Position numbers and translations under genes: made by a program. Shown one piece after another: positions 1 to 6,032 of a DNA stretch of 6,437 nt; within the stretch, counting starts at the first letter, position 1, and every line of letters begins with the position of its first letter. The notes beneath the pieces are model-generated. The model did no database searches and had not been told where the DNA came from. It worked only from the letters and a program-made list of their open reading frames with translations. This stretch comes from JAKAIY01 sp036258195 (GTDB lineage Bacteria; Chloroflexota; Ktedonobacteria; Ktedonobacterales; JADMIN01): contig DATAED010000101.1 in NCBI GenBank assembly GCA_036258195.1, forward strand, positions 1 through 6,437, in the 5' to 3' direction.

Positions 1-1
1 G

Positions 2-1027
<1,026 letters not shown>

Positions 1028-1043
1028 CGAGTCGCTAGCGAGC

Positions 1044-1049
1044 GAGGAG
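1044..1049 (+). promoter_or_regulatory. Shine-Dalgarno site of the zinc-ribbon gene
   Basis: GAGGAG ends six bases before the ATG at 1056 and fixes that start. It lies in the 28-base gap after the hutU stop. A 10-base perfect palindrome, TCGCTAGCGA (1032-1041), sits just before it. No promoter fits in the gap, so translation here probably follows read-through from hutU. Confidence 0.75.
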
Positions 1050-1055
1050 CGCCTG

Positions 1056-1544
1056 ATGGCGGACGAGCCTGACGACAATTGGCTGCATGCCGAAGTCTTC
1101 CCTTGCCCATCCTGCCAGCAGGCGCTCTTTCGCGTGGATCACTCGCCATTTGGTGACGATTATTTGCTCTACTGCGACCAATGCGCAAATTGCGTAGAGG
1201 TGAGCTACTACGATTCGGGGACGCTCGCGTTCGCTGACCGGATACGCGAGGAAGGAACGCTCCAACCTGGTTGGCCACAGACCAAGGCTTTGCTGCGGCT
1301 GATCGAGGGGCGCCTCAAGCCCTGCTCATGTGGCGGGCGCTATCGGTATGACGCAGCGCGCCGCTGCCCCTTTTGCCTCGCCCCAGTCTTGATTGACATG
1401 CCTTGGATCGAGCTATGGCCAGGCTATTTCTGGGTAAAGGATGACGAAGACCCCACCGCTGAGCAGACCGAGCAGGCTGACGCCTATATGAGCGCACACA
1501 AGCGCGAAAGCGATCTGTGGCAAGTCGATGAGAGCGCTCAGTGA
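1056..1544 (+). CDS. Uncharacterised 162-residue protein with two zinc-ribbon-like cysteine modules
   Basis: I do not recognise a named family. The N-terminal module has CPSC (Cys17/Cys20) and CDQC (Cys40/Cys43, with an extra Cys46), a classic two-knuckle zinc-ribbon spacing. The second module has CSC (Cys90/Cys92) followed by GGRYRYDAARR and CPFC (Cys104/Cys107), a short treble-clef or rubredoxin-knuckle-like pattern. The C-terminal 40 residues are acidic and rich in Trp and Glu. There is no signal peptide or membrane segment, so it is probably cytosolic. The ATG at 1056 is preceded by GAGGAG at good spacing. The gene starts 28 bases after hutU on the same strand, so co-transcription is likely, but nothing links it biochemically to histidine degradation. 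Its codons look less GC-biased than those of hutU (for example TAT, TTG, AAT and ATT codons). Zinc binding is inferred from cysteine spacing only; nucleic-acid binding or a structural role are both possible. Confidence 0.85.
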   Translation: MADEPDDNWLHAEVFPCPSCQQALFRVDHSPFGDDYLLYCDQCANCVEVSYYDSGTLAFADRIREEGTLQPGWPQTKALLRLIEGRLKPCSCGGRYRYDAARRCPFCLAPVLIDMPWIELWPGYFWVKDDEDPTAEQTEQADAYMSAHKRESDLWQVDESAQ

Positions 1545-1651
1545 GAGACCGCGCCCGGGCGCACTACGACCAAAGATAGGGCGTCCCGCTGAATATCGCT
1601 CCGTGGCAACCCTCGATGCTATGCAGTCCCATGATGCTTTCATGGTGGGCT

Positions 1652-1680
1652 GGCCCCCTCCGTTTTGCGGGAAGGGGGCT
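1652..1680. terminator. GC-rich hairpin between convergent genes; possible bidirectional terminator
   Basis: GGCCCCCT (1652-1659) pairs with AGGGGGCT (1673-1680), with further CC/GG pairing toward a TTTT-containing loop. It lies 107 bases after the plus-strand zinc-ribbon gene and overlaps the TAG stop (1681-1679) of the minus-strand lipoprotein gene. No T-run follows on either strand, so it is not a textbook intrinsic terminator. Its C-run, spacer, G-run composition resembles the hairpin repeats at 3660-3882. It could therefore be a dispersed repeat that happens to sit at gene ends. Confidence 0.5.
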
Positions 1681-2980
1681 ACGCTGCCGCCTGCAAGAGC
1701 GTGGTGGAGGGGTCGGGATAGCTCCAGCCGGGGGATGAGATGACGCCGCTGGCGATGAGGATGGGCGCGCCCTGCGCCGCGCTGCTCGTGACATGCTGAG
1801 TGTAGAGGCCCGCCGTGGCGCCATTGGCCGGGGTGGGTAGCGGCTGGCCCTGCCAGGTCGCGGGGCCGCTGGCGAAGGCGAAGGCGGCGCTATCGGCGCT
1901 CCACGGGCTGCTGGCGGCGGGTCGCCAGAGCGTCGTGTCGCTCAGCGTCGGCTCGGCGAGCGGGCTGGTGTAGGCGAGGGTCGCCGCAACGCTCCAGTCG
2001 CTCGTGCGGATCAGCCGCGCGCCGCTGTGGTCCTCTACCAGCAGCCAGCGGCCATCGGGCGACCAGGAGGCCTGCGCCAGCGGATCGCTCTCGGCGATGA
2101 CGGCGCGCGGCGCCTGCCCATCCATCGGCCAGATCGTGTAGCCCGTCGGCGTGGCCAGCAGCAGCAGCGCGCCATCGGGCGAGAAGGCGACATCGCGCAG
2201 CCCGCCGACACTGGTGATGTGGCGGCTGGTGTGGCTGGCGAGGTCGAGCAGCGTGAGGGTCGTTGTGGTGTCATCTGGCCCGGCGCTAGGATACAGCAGC
2301 GCGTCGTGGCCGGGGCGCCAGAGGATGCGCGCAGGCCGATCGCTGCCCACCAGCCGGATCAGCGCATCCTGCGCGATGATGGCGCCGGGCTGTGCGGCAG
2401 GGCCGAGACGTAGCGCGCCATCGGGGTCGATTACGGCGACCTGAGAGCCATCGGGCGAGAGGGTTGGCAGGGTCGCCGCCGCAAGCACGACTTTGCGCGC
2501 GATGCCGACGGGCTGGTCGTTCTGCGACTCGAAGTAGGCTGCGGCGATGCCGCCTGCGCCGGGGGTGTACTCGCGGTAGAGCAGGCGATTGCCCTGCGTA
2601 TCCCACCAGGCGTCGCTACGCGCCTGGTCGCGCGCGGTCGGCGTGATCTGCGTGGGGGAGCCGCCGCTGATGCTGGTGACGGCCAGATCCGAGACGCTCT
2701 CTGGCGCGGCCCAGGTGGCGCCTGGCAGTGGGGGCGCGCCGACGCTGGCGCCATAGCGAAAGACAAGCTCATGGTGATCGGGCGACCACGAGAAGCTGAT
2801 AGTCTGGCGCGGCGTGAGCTGGCGAGGATTGGAGCCGTCGGGGTTGGCGACCCAGAGCTGGTCGCCGCTCAGATAGGCGATCTGGTCGCCGCCGGGATGG
2901 AATCCGCAGCCCGCCAGCGTCGCCAGCGCCAGCGCGCCCAGCAGCGCCAGGGGCAGCGCCGCCCGCAAGACTCGATGCAC
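1679..2980 (-). CDS. Exported lipoprotein with TolB/PD40-like beta-propeller repeats
   Basis: With the GTG start at 2980 the product is 433 residues. Residues 1-25 form a lipoprotein signal: Arg/His near the N-terminus, a Leu/Ala-rich core, and lipobox LAGC with Cys25 as the lipidation site. The mature part repeats a short motif of the TolB/PD40 (WD40-like) propeller family: SWSPDHHELVF (about 64), AWWDTQGNRLLY (124), TLSPDGSQVAV (173), LWRPGHDALLY (220), AFSPDGALLLL (265), SWSPDGRWLLV (305) and SPWSADSAAFAF (358). The spacing of about 40-60 residues suits a six- or seven-bladed propeller. No enzymatic domain follows, so a binding or scaffold role at the outer face of the membrane is likely; the ligand is unknown. 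The frame is open to 3061, but upstream residues are not signal-like. AGGAG lies five bases before the GTG at 2980; another GTG at 2986 has GAGGAG nine bases upstream and cannot be excluded. The gene lies 117 bases downstream of the YkvA-like gene, separated by a strong hairpin. Confidence 0.88.
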   Translation of the reverse strand: MHRVLRAALPLALLGALALATLAGCGFHPGGDQIAYLSGDQLWVANPDGSNPRQLTPRQTISFSWSPDHHELVFRYGASVGAPPLPGATWAAPESVSDLAVTSISGGSPTQITPTARDQARSDAWWDTQGNRLLYREYTPGAGGIAAAYFESQNDQPVGIARKVVLAAATLPTLSPDGSQVAVIDPDGALRLGPAAQPGAIIAQDALIRLVGSDRPARILWRPGHDALLYPSAGPDDTTTTLTLLDLASHTSRHITSVGGLRDVAFSPDGALLLLATPTGYTIWPMDGQAPRAVIAESDPLAQASWSPDGRWLLVEDHSGARLIRTSDWSVAATLAYTSPLAEPTLSDTTLWRPAASSPWSADSAAFAFASGPATWQGQPLPTPANGATAGLYTQHVTSSAAQGAPILIASGVISSPGWSYPDPSTTLLQAAA

Positions 2981-2990
2981 GCGCACTCCT
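2978..2990 (-). promoter_or_regulatory. Translation start region AGGAG-TGCGC-GTG of the lipoprotein gene
   Basis: On the minus strand the sequence reads AGGAGTGCGCGTG, a Shine-Dalgarno core, a five-base spacer and a GTG start. The identical 13 bases occur at the start of the PH-domain gene (5829-5841). This supports choosing the second GTG in both genes. In this gene an extra upstream GAGGAG also suits the GTG at 2986, so the start is uncertain by two codons. Confidence 0.6.
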
Positions 2991-3040
2991 GCGCTCTCCT
3001 CAATACGCCGCCAATGCGATCTCAGCGCATGCTTGCTACA

Positions 3041-3078
3041 CGCGCCCTGCCGCCAGATCACCCCGGCGACAGGGCGCG
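3041..3078 (-). terminator. Strong 14-bp hairpin after the YkvA-like gene; probable terminator without a U-run
   Basis: CGCGCCCTGCCGCC (3041-3054) is complementary to 3065-3078 except at one position, with a 10-base loop (3055-3064). The exception is C/A in plus-strand RNA but a G-U pair in minus-strand RNA, so the stem is continuous only in minus-strand transcripts. It begins 20 bases after the YkvA-like stop codon, the usual place for a terminator. The bases after it on the minus strand (TGTAGCAAGC) contain no U-tract. It could instead attenuate transcription or protect a 3' end between the two minus-strand genes. Confidence 0.6.
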
Positions 3079-3097
3079 AACGCTGCCAGACGATGCG

Positions 3098-3505
3098 CTA
3101 GTGCACAGGGTCGGCGTCGACGATGTGGCCGGTCGGCTTGCCCTTCGCCACCACCTCATCAAAATGCTCGTTGACGATGTGCTGCGGGAAGAGCTTCATC
3201 ATGTTGAGCGCCGTGATGCCCAACGCCAGCCAGTCGATCACGCCATCTATGGGTAGCCCCGCGAGCGCCAGCACATCGCCCAGCCCGGGGATGACGGCGA
3301 CAAACTCGGCCAGCGCCTCCGGGGTGAGCAGGGCGGCCAGCACGAAGACAATGCTGCCGATGAAGAGAATCTTTGGCACGATGCTGACCCGTTCATCGCG
3401 CATGGTTGCAGCGGCCACCTTCATCGTGCGGGGCAGATGCGCGAAGGCTTGAAAGGCGTTGATCTTGGAGGTGACGTCGGTATTGTGATCCTGTGATGAT
3501 GGCAT
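3098..3505 (-). CDS. Small membrane protein, divergent YkvA-like (DUF1232) family
   Basis: The product is 135 residues. After a polar N-terminus comes RDERVSIVPK (36-45), matching the 'DPRVP..K' entry of DUF1232 proteins. Hydrophobic stretches follow at about 46-60 and 64-101, and the protein ends with FPQHIVNEHFDEVV (about 106-119), like the 'PPEVVEEH' end of that family. The family's central SPIDLIPDFIPVLGxLDD motif is poorly kept: here it reads TPEALAEFVAVIPGLGD (61-77), with several residues inserted before PIDGVIDWLALGI. YkvA-like proteins are small integral membrane proteins of unknown function. The ATG at 3505 was chosen because AAAGGGAG lies seven bases upstream; the frame extends to an ATG at 3547 with no ribosome site and non-family residues. 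A promoter candidate (3610-3638) gives a leader of about 100 bases. The family call is by motif memory and moderately sure; the gene itself is convincing. Confidence 0.8.
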   Translation of the reverse strand: MPSSQDHNTDVTSKINAFQAFAHLPRTMKVAAATMRDERVSIVPKILFIGSIVFVLAALLTPEALAEFVAVIPGLGDVLALAGLPIDGVIDWLALGITALNMMKLFPQHIVNEHFDEVVAKGKPTGHIVDADPVH

Positions 3506-3512
3506 CTCGGCG

Positions 3513-3520
3513 CTCCCTTT
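3513..3520 (-). promoter_or_regulatory. Shine-Dalgarno site deciding the YkvA-like start
   Basis: On the minus strand AAAGGGAG ends seven bases before the ATG at 3505. The alternative in-frame ATG at 3547 has no comparable purine-rich site, so the shorter 135-residue product is preferred. Confidence 0.7.
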
Positions 3521-3609
3521 CGTGCAGTGTGATGGATCCAGAGCCAACCACTCGCAGGCTCGGTTGCAGCTCGCCCATCGGGACTCGCCAAACAGAAATA
3601 CGTGCGCCT

Positions 3610-3638
3610 ATAGTAGTCGGTTGGAGTTCGCCTGTCCA
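3610..3638 (-). promoter_or_regulatory. Probable sigma70-type promoter of the YkvA-like gene
   Basis: On the minus strand, TGGACA (3638-3633; five of six matches to TTGACA) is followed after exactly 17 bases by TACTAT (3615-3610; four of six to TATAAT). Transcription would begin near 3602, giving a leader of about 97 bases before the ATG at 3505. The -35 overlaps a small palindrome, CAGTACTG (3637-3644), which could be an operator half or chance. The local composition is visibly less GC-rich than the surrounding genes, as expected of a promoter. Confidence 0.6.
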
Positions 3639-3659
3639 GTACTGAGTGGGCGGGCGGAA

Positions 3660-3682
3660 CCTCTCCCAGAGGGTGAGGGGAG
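3660..3682. repeat. C/G-tract hairpin repeat, copy A (short, inverted relative to copy B)
   Basis: CCTCTCCC (3660-3667), a loop AGA and GGGTGAGG (3671-3678) form an eight-base stem with one T/T mismatch. Read on the minus strand it gives CCTCACCCTCTGGGAGAGG, the two outer parts of copy B without its middle. Its GGGTGAGG is the inverse of CCTCACCC at 3723-3730. Confidence 0.6.
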
Positions 3683-3722
3683 TTTGCATGGCAGGCGGTG
3701 TGGTGGGAGTGACCAGGCGCGA

Positions 3723-3760
3723 CCTCACCCCAAACCCCTCTCCCACGGGGAGAGGGGCTT
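3723..3760. repeat. C/G-tract hairpin repeat, copy B (perfect 10-bp stem)
   Basis: CCTCACCCCAAA leads into CCCCTCTCCC (3735-3744), a three-base loop ACG, and GGGAGAGGGG (3748-3757), a perfect 10-base-pair stem. A-T pairs can extend it beyond one mismatch (AA before, TT after). This 'CTCACCCCAAACCCCTCTCCC' sequence type is a dispersed intergenic repeat in many high-GC bacterial genomes, and it produces spurious peptides such as LTPNPSPTGRG. It lies downstream of the PH-domain gene and may end its transcripts, but there is no long U-run. Confidence 0.7.
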
Positions 3761-3846
3761 TCGGAAGCGTGGTGGCTGCGCTGCATTTTGCGCCTGCGGG
3801 TGAGCGATTGCATCGCTGGCCCATCGCCACAACGCTTGCGCCAGGT

Positions 3847-3882
3847 TCCCCCTCCCTGGAGGGGAAGGGGGGCAGGGGGAGA
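3847..3882. repeat. C/G-tract hairpin repeat, copy C; possible terminator of the PH-domain gene
   Basis: CCCCCTCCCT (3848-3857) can pair with AGGGGAAGGGGG (3860-3871) with a small bulge. A further G-rich stretch (GGCAGGGGGAGAGG) follows. The hairpin begins about 30 bases after the stop codon of the minus-strand PH-domain gene, a plausible place for a 3'-end structure. Its composition matches copies A and B and the hairpin at 1652-1680. Confidence 0.5.
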
Positions 3883-3902
3883 GGTCGCGCCGCGCCGCAC
3901 GG

Positions 3903-5831
3903 CTACCGCTGCCCGGAATCCTCGTCGCGCTGGGGGCCGAAGCGCGGCAGGATCGGCGGCTGCCAGCCGTCCTCATGCCAGGGCGCGTGCGGCGCTGACT
4001 CCATCTCGTCGGCGGGCGCCTCGTCTTCGTCAGGATAGCGCTCGTCGAACGGCTCGGACGGCTCGAATGCGGCGGCAGGCTCGAACGGCTCCGTCTGCTC
4101 GAAGCGATCATGTTGGTGATCGTCGTGATGGGCTGGCGGGTTAGCGTTCCAGCGCTGGTTGGTCTCCCAGGGCGGCGGCCCCGGTGGCGCGTGTGGAACC
4201 GTGGGCGGTGGCATGGGAACATGCGGCACGGCGTCGGGCTGGCCCCATGGCTCTGGCGTGGCCGCCGATGGCTGGAGGTGATCCTGGAAGTGACCGGCGC
4301 GGACGCTGGGTTGGGCATTCGTCTCGCGTAGCCAGGCGTCGTCCTGGCTGTGGCTGGCGGCATGCCCAGTCACGTGGGCGCGCGCTGTCGGCTGATCGAA
4401 TGCCGCAGACGTCTCCTCTGCGGCGACGGGTGGCAGGTCGGGCAGGCGCGGGGTGGTCGGCGGGCGCGGCGCTACGAAAGGCGTCTTCAGGGTGCGCGGC
4501 GCGGTGGGCTGTGCGGTGGGCTGCGAGATCGTCGGCTCGCCCTGGCGTCCGGCGCCCCACGGATCCAGCGGCCCCGACGCGCCCGACATATCGGGCGTCA
4601 GATTGGGCGAGCTGATCGGGCCAGATGTCGCGCTACGCCCCGCCGCTGGCGCTGGGCCAGCCGATGTTCGCGCCGTGATCGGCCCCGAGAGCGGCGCAGA
4701 TTTTGGCCCAGAGGTCGTGCGAGCGCCTGCCAGCGGCTGACTGAGCGGCCCGCTGACGGGGCGAGTGCGCGAGGCGGCGCTGGAGCGGCGCACCTGATCG
4801 TAGAACTCGATCCAGGCGAGCAATTCATCGGGCTGCATCAGGCGGTGCAGCTTGATGCGCGCCTGGCGTCCACCGCCGCGCAGTACCAGATACTCGGGTA
4901 CGCGCGGCGACCAGGCGAAACTGCGGATGCCTGTGTCGCTGCGCGAGGCCAGTCTCAGCGTGAGCCGCCCCAGCGCCACCACCGCAAGGATGATCCCGCC
5001 GACCGGATGCCGGGCGCGCTCGACCTTGGTGATCTCGCTCCAGGTGAGGCGCGTGCGTTTGAGCGCTGAGCGCGTCTCAATGTAGGGCCGCTCGATGGTA
5101 TAGGTCTGGCGCAGCAGGAAGGCGCGCGCCAGCATCACCAGACAGGCCACGGCGCACGCCAGCAGCGCGTAGCCCAGAGGATTCGTTTCGGGCAGCAGCA
5201 GGGTGAAGTAGAGGCCCGGCAGCGCGATCATGAGCGCGCCAACTGCCCACCACTGCGCCTCATCGTGCACCATCTCGCGCGCGACAAACGGCCCGCTGCC
5301 CGTGGCGCCCCAGGTGCCACCGTGGTCGCGCCAGAGTCGGTAGCGCTCGTAGACCTCGCGGCGGAAGCGCGCGTAGTCGCCGACGCCATCCTCGCGCACG
5401 CTGATACGTCTTCCGTCGCGCGCCACGGCAATCACCCAGCGATAGCGTCGGCCATCCAGCGTCTGCATGCGCTCCATCAGGCGGGTCAGCTCGATCCAGC
5501 GAATCTCCACGCGCCAGGGGCCGCGTCCCACGCTGACGCTGCGCGGGCTGACGCGCACCGAGAGCGAGAGCTTGAGGGTGTAGACGAGGACGCACCAGTA
5601 GACGCAGATCAGCAGCAGGCCAAAGAAGAAGGCCCGCCCACCCTCGCTATCGACGCCGAGTTGTCGCCAGATCCAGGCGCCACAGCCGAGCAGCACCACC
5701 ACCAGCACGCCCAGCAGCGCCACATCGCCTGCGCGCGGCGCGTGGAAGACGCTTTCGCGGTCTGAGAGCGCCAGGTCTTCGAGTGGGACGGTCTTTGGCG
5801 CGGCGCCCTCGCGGCTCCGTGGGTACGTCAC
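3903..5831 (-). CDS. Membrane protein with two '2 TM + bacterial PH-like' units and a long disordered tail
   Basis: With the GTG start at 5831 the product is 642 residues. Layout: a polar N-terminus (1-35); two membrane helices (about 36-58 and 66-87); a PH-like domain (about 88-167) with RWIELTRLMER; two more helices (about 194-215 and 219-240); and a second PH-like domain (about 242-347) with LTWSEITKVERA, then YLVLRGGGRQARIKLHR and a C-terminal helix DELLAWIEFYDQV. The paired 'W.E(L/I)T' strands and the same 2TM-then-domain order indicate an internal duplication. Residues 348-642 look disordered: SGP repeats (359-424), a Pro/Thr/Gln-rich stretch (about 430-565), a His/Asp cluster HHDDHQHD (568-575) and an acidic FEQ/FEP stretch (577-612). 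Bacterial PH-domain membrane proteins are poorly characterised; both domains and tail are expected on the cytoplasmic side if the helices form hairpins. Function unknown. The frame reaches an ATG at 5852 with a poorly placed ribosome site, so the GTG is preferred. No frameshift is seen. Confidence 0.88.
   Translation of the reverse strand: MTYPRSREGAAPKTVPLEDLALSDRESVFHAPRAGDVALLGVLVVVLLGCGAWIWRQLGVDSEGGRAFFFGLLLICVYWCVLVYTLKLSLSVRVSPRSVSVGRGPWRVEIRWIELTRLMERMQTLDGRRYRWVIAVARDGRRISVREDGVGDYARFRREVYERYRLWRDHGGTWGATGSGPFVAREMVHDEAQWWAVGALMIALPGLYFTLLLPETNPLGYALLACAVACLVMLARAFLLRQTYTIERPYIETRSALKRTRLTWSEITKVERARHPVGGIILAVVALGRLTLRLASRSDTGIRSFAWSPRVPEYLVLRGGGRQARIKLHRLMQPDELLAWIEFYDQVRRSSAASRTRPVSGPLSQPLAGARTTSGPKSAPLSGPITARTSAGPAPAAGRSATSGPISSPNLTPDMSGASGPLDPWGAGRQGEPTISQPTAQPTAPRTLKTPFVAPRPPTTPRLPDLPPVAAEETSAAFDQPTARAHVTGHAASHSQDDAWLRETNAQPSVRAGHFQDHLQPSAATPEPWGQPDAVPHVPMPPPTVPHAPPGPPPWETNQRWNANPPAHHDDHQHDRFEQTEPFEPAAAFEPSEPFDERYPDEDEAPADEMESAPHAPWHEDGWQPPILPRFGPQRDEDSGQR
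4045..4091 (-). repeat. Short direct repeat encoding EPF(D/E) in the acidic tail
   Basis: TCGAACGGCTC occurs at 4045-4055 and again at 4081-4091, with further GGCTCGAA variants between. On the minus strand these encode EPFD, FEP and EPFE units of the PH protein's acidic C-terminal region. The repeat is in frame with the protein, suggesting local tandem expansion of the tail. Confidence 0.6.
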
Positions 5832-5841
5832 GCGCACTCCT
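5829..5841 (-). promoter_or_regulatory. Translation start region AGGAG-TGCGC-GTG of the PH-domain gene
   Basis: AGGAG (5841-5837) lies five bases upstream of the GTG at 5831. The 13-base string AGGAGTGCGCGTG is identical to that at the lipoprotein gene start (2978-2990). The upstream in-frame ATG at 5852 has only a distant AGGAC about 13 bases before it, so the GTG is the better start. Confidence 0.6.
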
Positions 5842-5903
5842 CTACCCTGCATCGCGCGGCGCTCAGTCCTGTCCGCCTGCGCTTGTGTTCAACGCACGTC
5901 GCC

Positions 5904-5912
5904 AGTATACCA
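5904..5912 (-). promoter_or_regulatory. Extended -10 promoter candidate for the PH-domain gene
   Basis: On the minus strand TGG-TATACT (5912-5904) is a TGn extended -10 with five of six matches to TATAAT. No good -35 is seen at 16-18 bases, which extended -10 promoters tolerate. Transcription would begin near 5897, about 66 bases before the GTG. The core GTATAC (5905-5910) is a palindrome, so a plus-strand -10 (TATACC, with TTGTGT 17 bases upstream) overlaps it. Confidence 0.45.
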
Positions 5913-5986
5913 ACGTCGGTCAAACGAACGGGTAGTGAGCAGGACTCTCGTCGGGATTAACACCTGTCCAAGCAGGCTGTGTAGCG

Positions 5987-5995
5987 TGCTAGGAT
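5987..5995 (+). promoter_or_regulatory. Extended -10 promoter candidate for the SnoaL-like gene
   Basis: TGC-TAGGAT (5987-5995) fits an extended -10 with four of six matches to TATAAT. It would start transcription near 6002, about 30 bases before the ATG at 6033. No convincing -35 lies at normal spacing; TTAACA (5958-5963) is a good -35 sequence but too far away for this -10. Confidence 0.35.
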
Positions 5996-6032
5996 GCGGT
6001 GGAATGTTGGGTAGAGCGGGAGAAAGGGGCAG

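Noticed and set aside
2027..2444. Overlapping plus-strand frames within the propeller lipoprotein gene
   Set aside because: Antisense shadows of a gene with regularly spaced SPDG repeats and a lipobox.
2981..3061. N-terminal extension of the lipoprotein to an upstream start at 3061
   Set aside because: It would add 27 charged residues before the signal peptide, run through the terminator-like hairpin and ignore the ribosome site at 2986-2990.
3506..3547. Longer YkvA-like start at the ATG at 3547
   Set aside because: No ribosome site precedes it, while AAAGGGAG is ideally placed for the ATG at 3505.
3804..3816. Small hairpin GCGAT-TGC-ATCGC between repeats B and C
   Set aside because: A five-base stem is expected by chance in GC-rich DNA and has no supporting context.
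3660..3882. CRISPR array or tandem repeat array
   Set aside because: The copies differ in length and orientation and have no regular spacers; they are hairpins, not evenly spaced direct repeats.
3421..3900. Open frames on both strands through the hairpin repeats (peptides such as SPSPRGRG and LTPNPSPTGRG)
   Set aside because: These peptides are the usual spurious translation of this intergenic repeat type; no frame has a ribosome site and several frames are open at once because of composition.
4350..5069. 239-residue plus-strand open frame inside the PH-domain gene
   Set aside because: It is antisense to a gene with clear membrane and PH-like segments, is extremely Arg-rich (a high-GC shadow signature) and has no family features.
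5865..5946. Seven-base inverted repeat AGTCCTG / CAGGACT across the divergent promoter region
   Set aside because: The arms are short and 68 bases apart, easily explained by chance.
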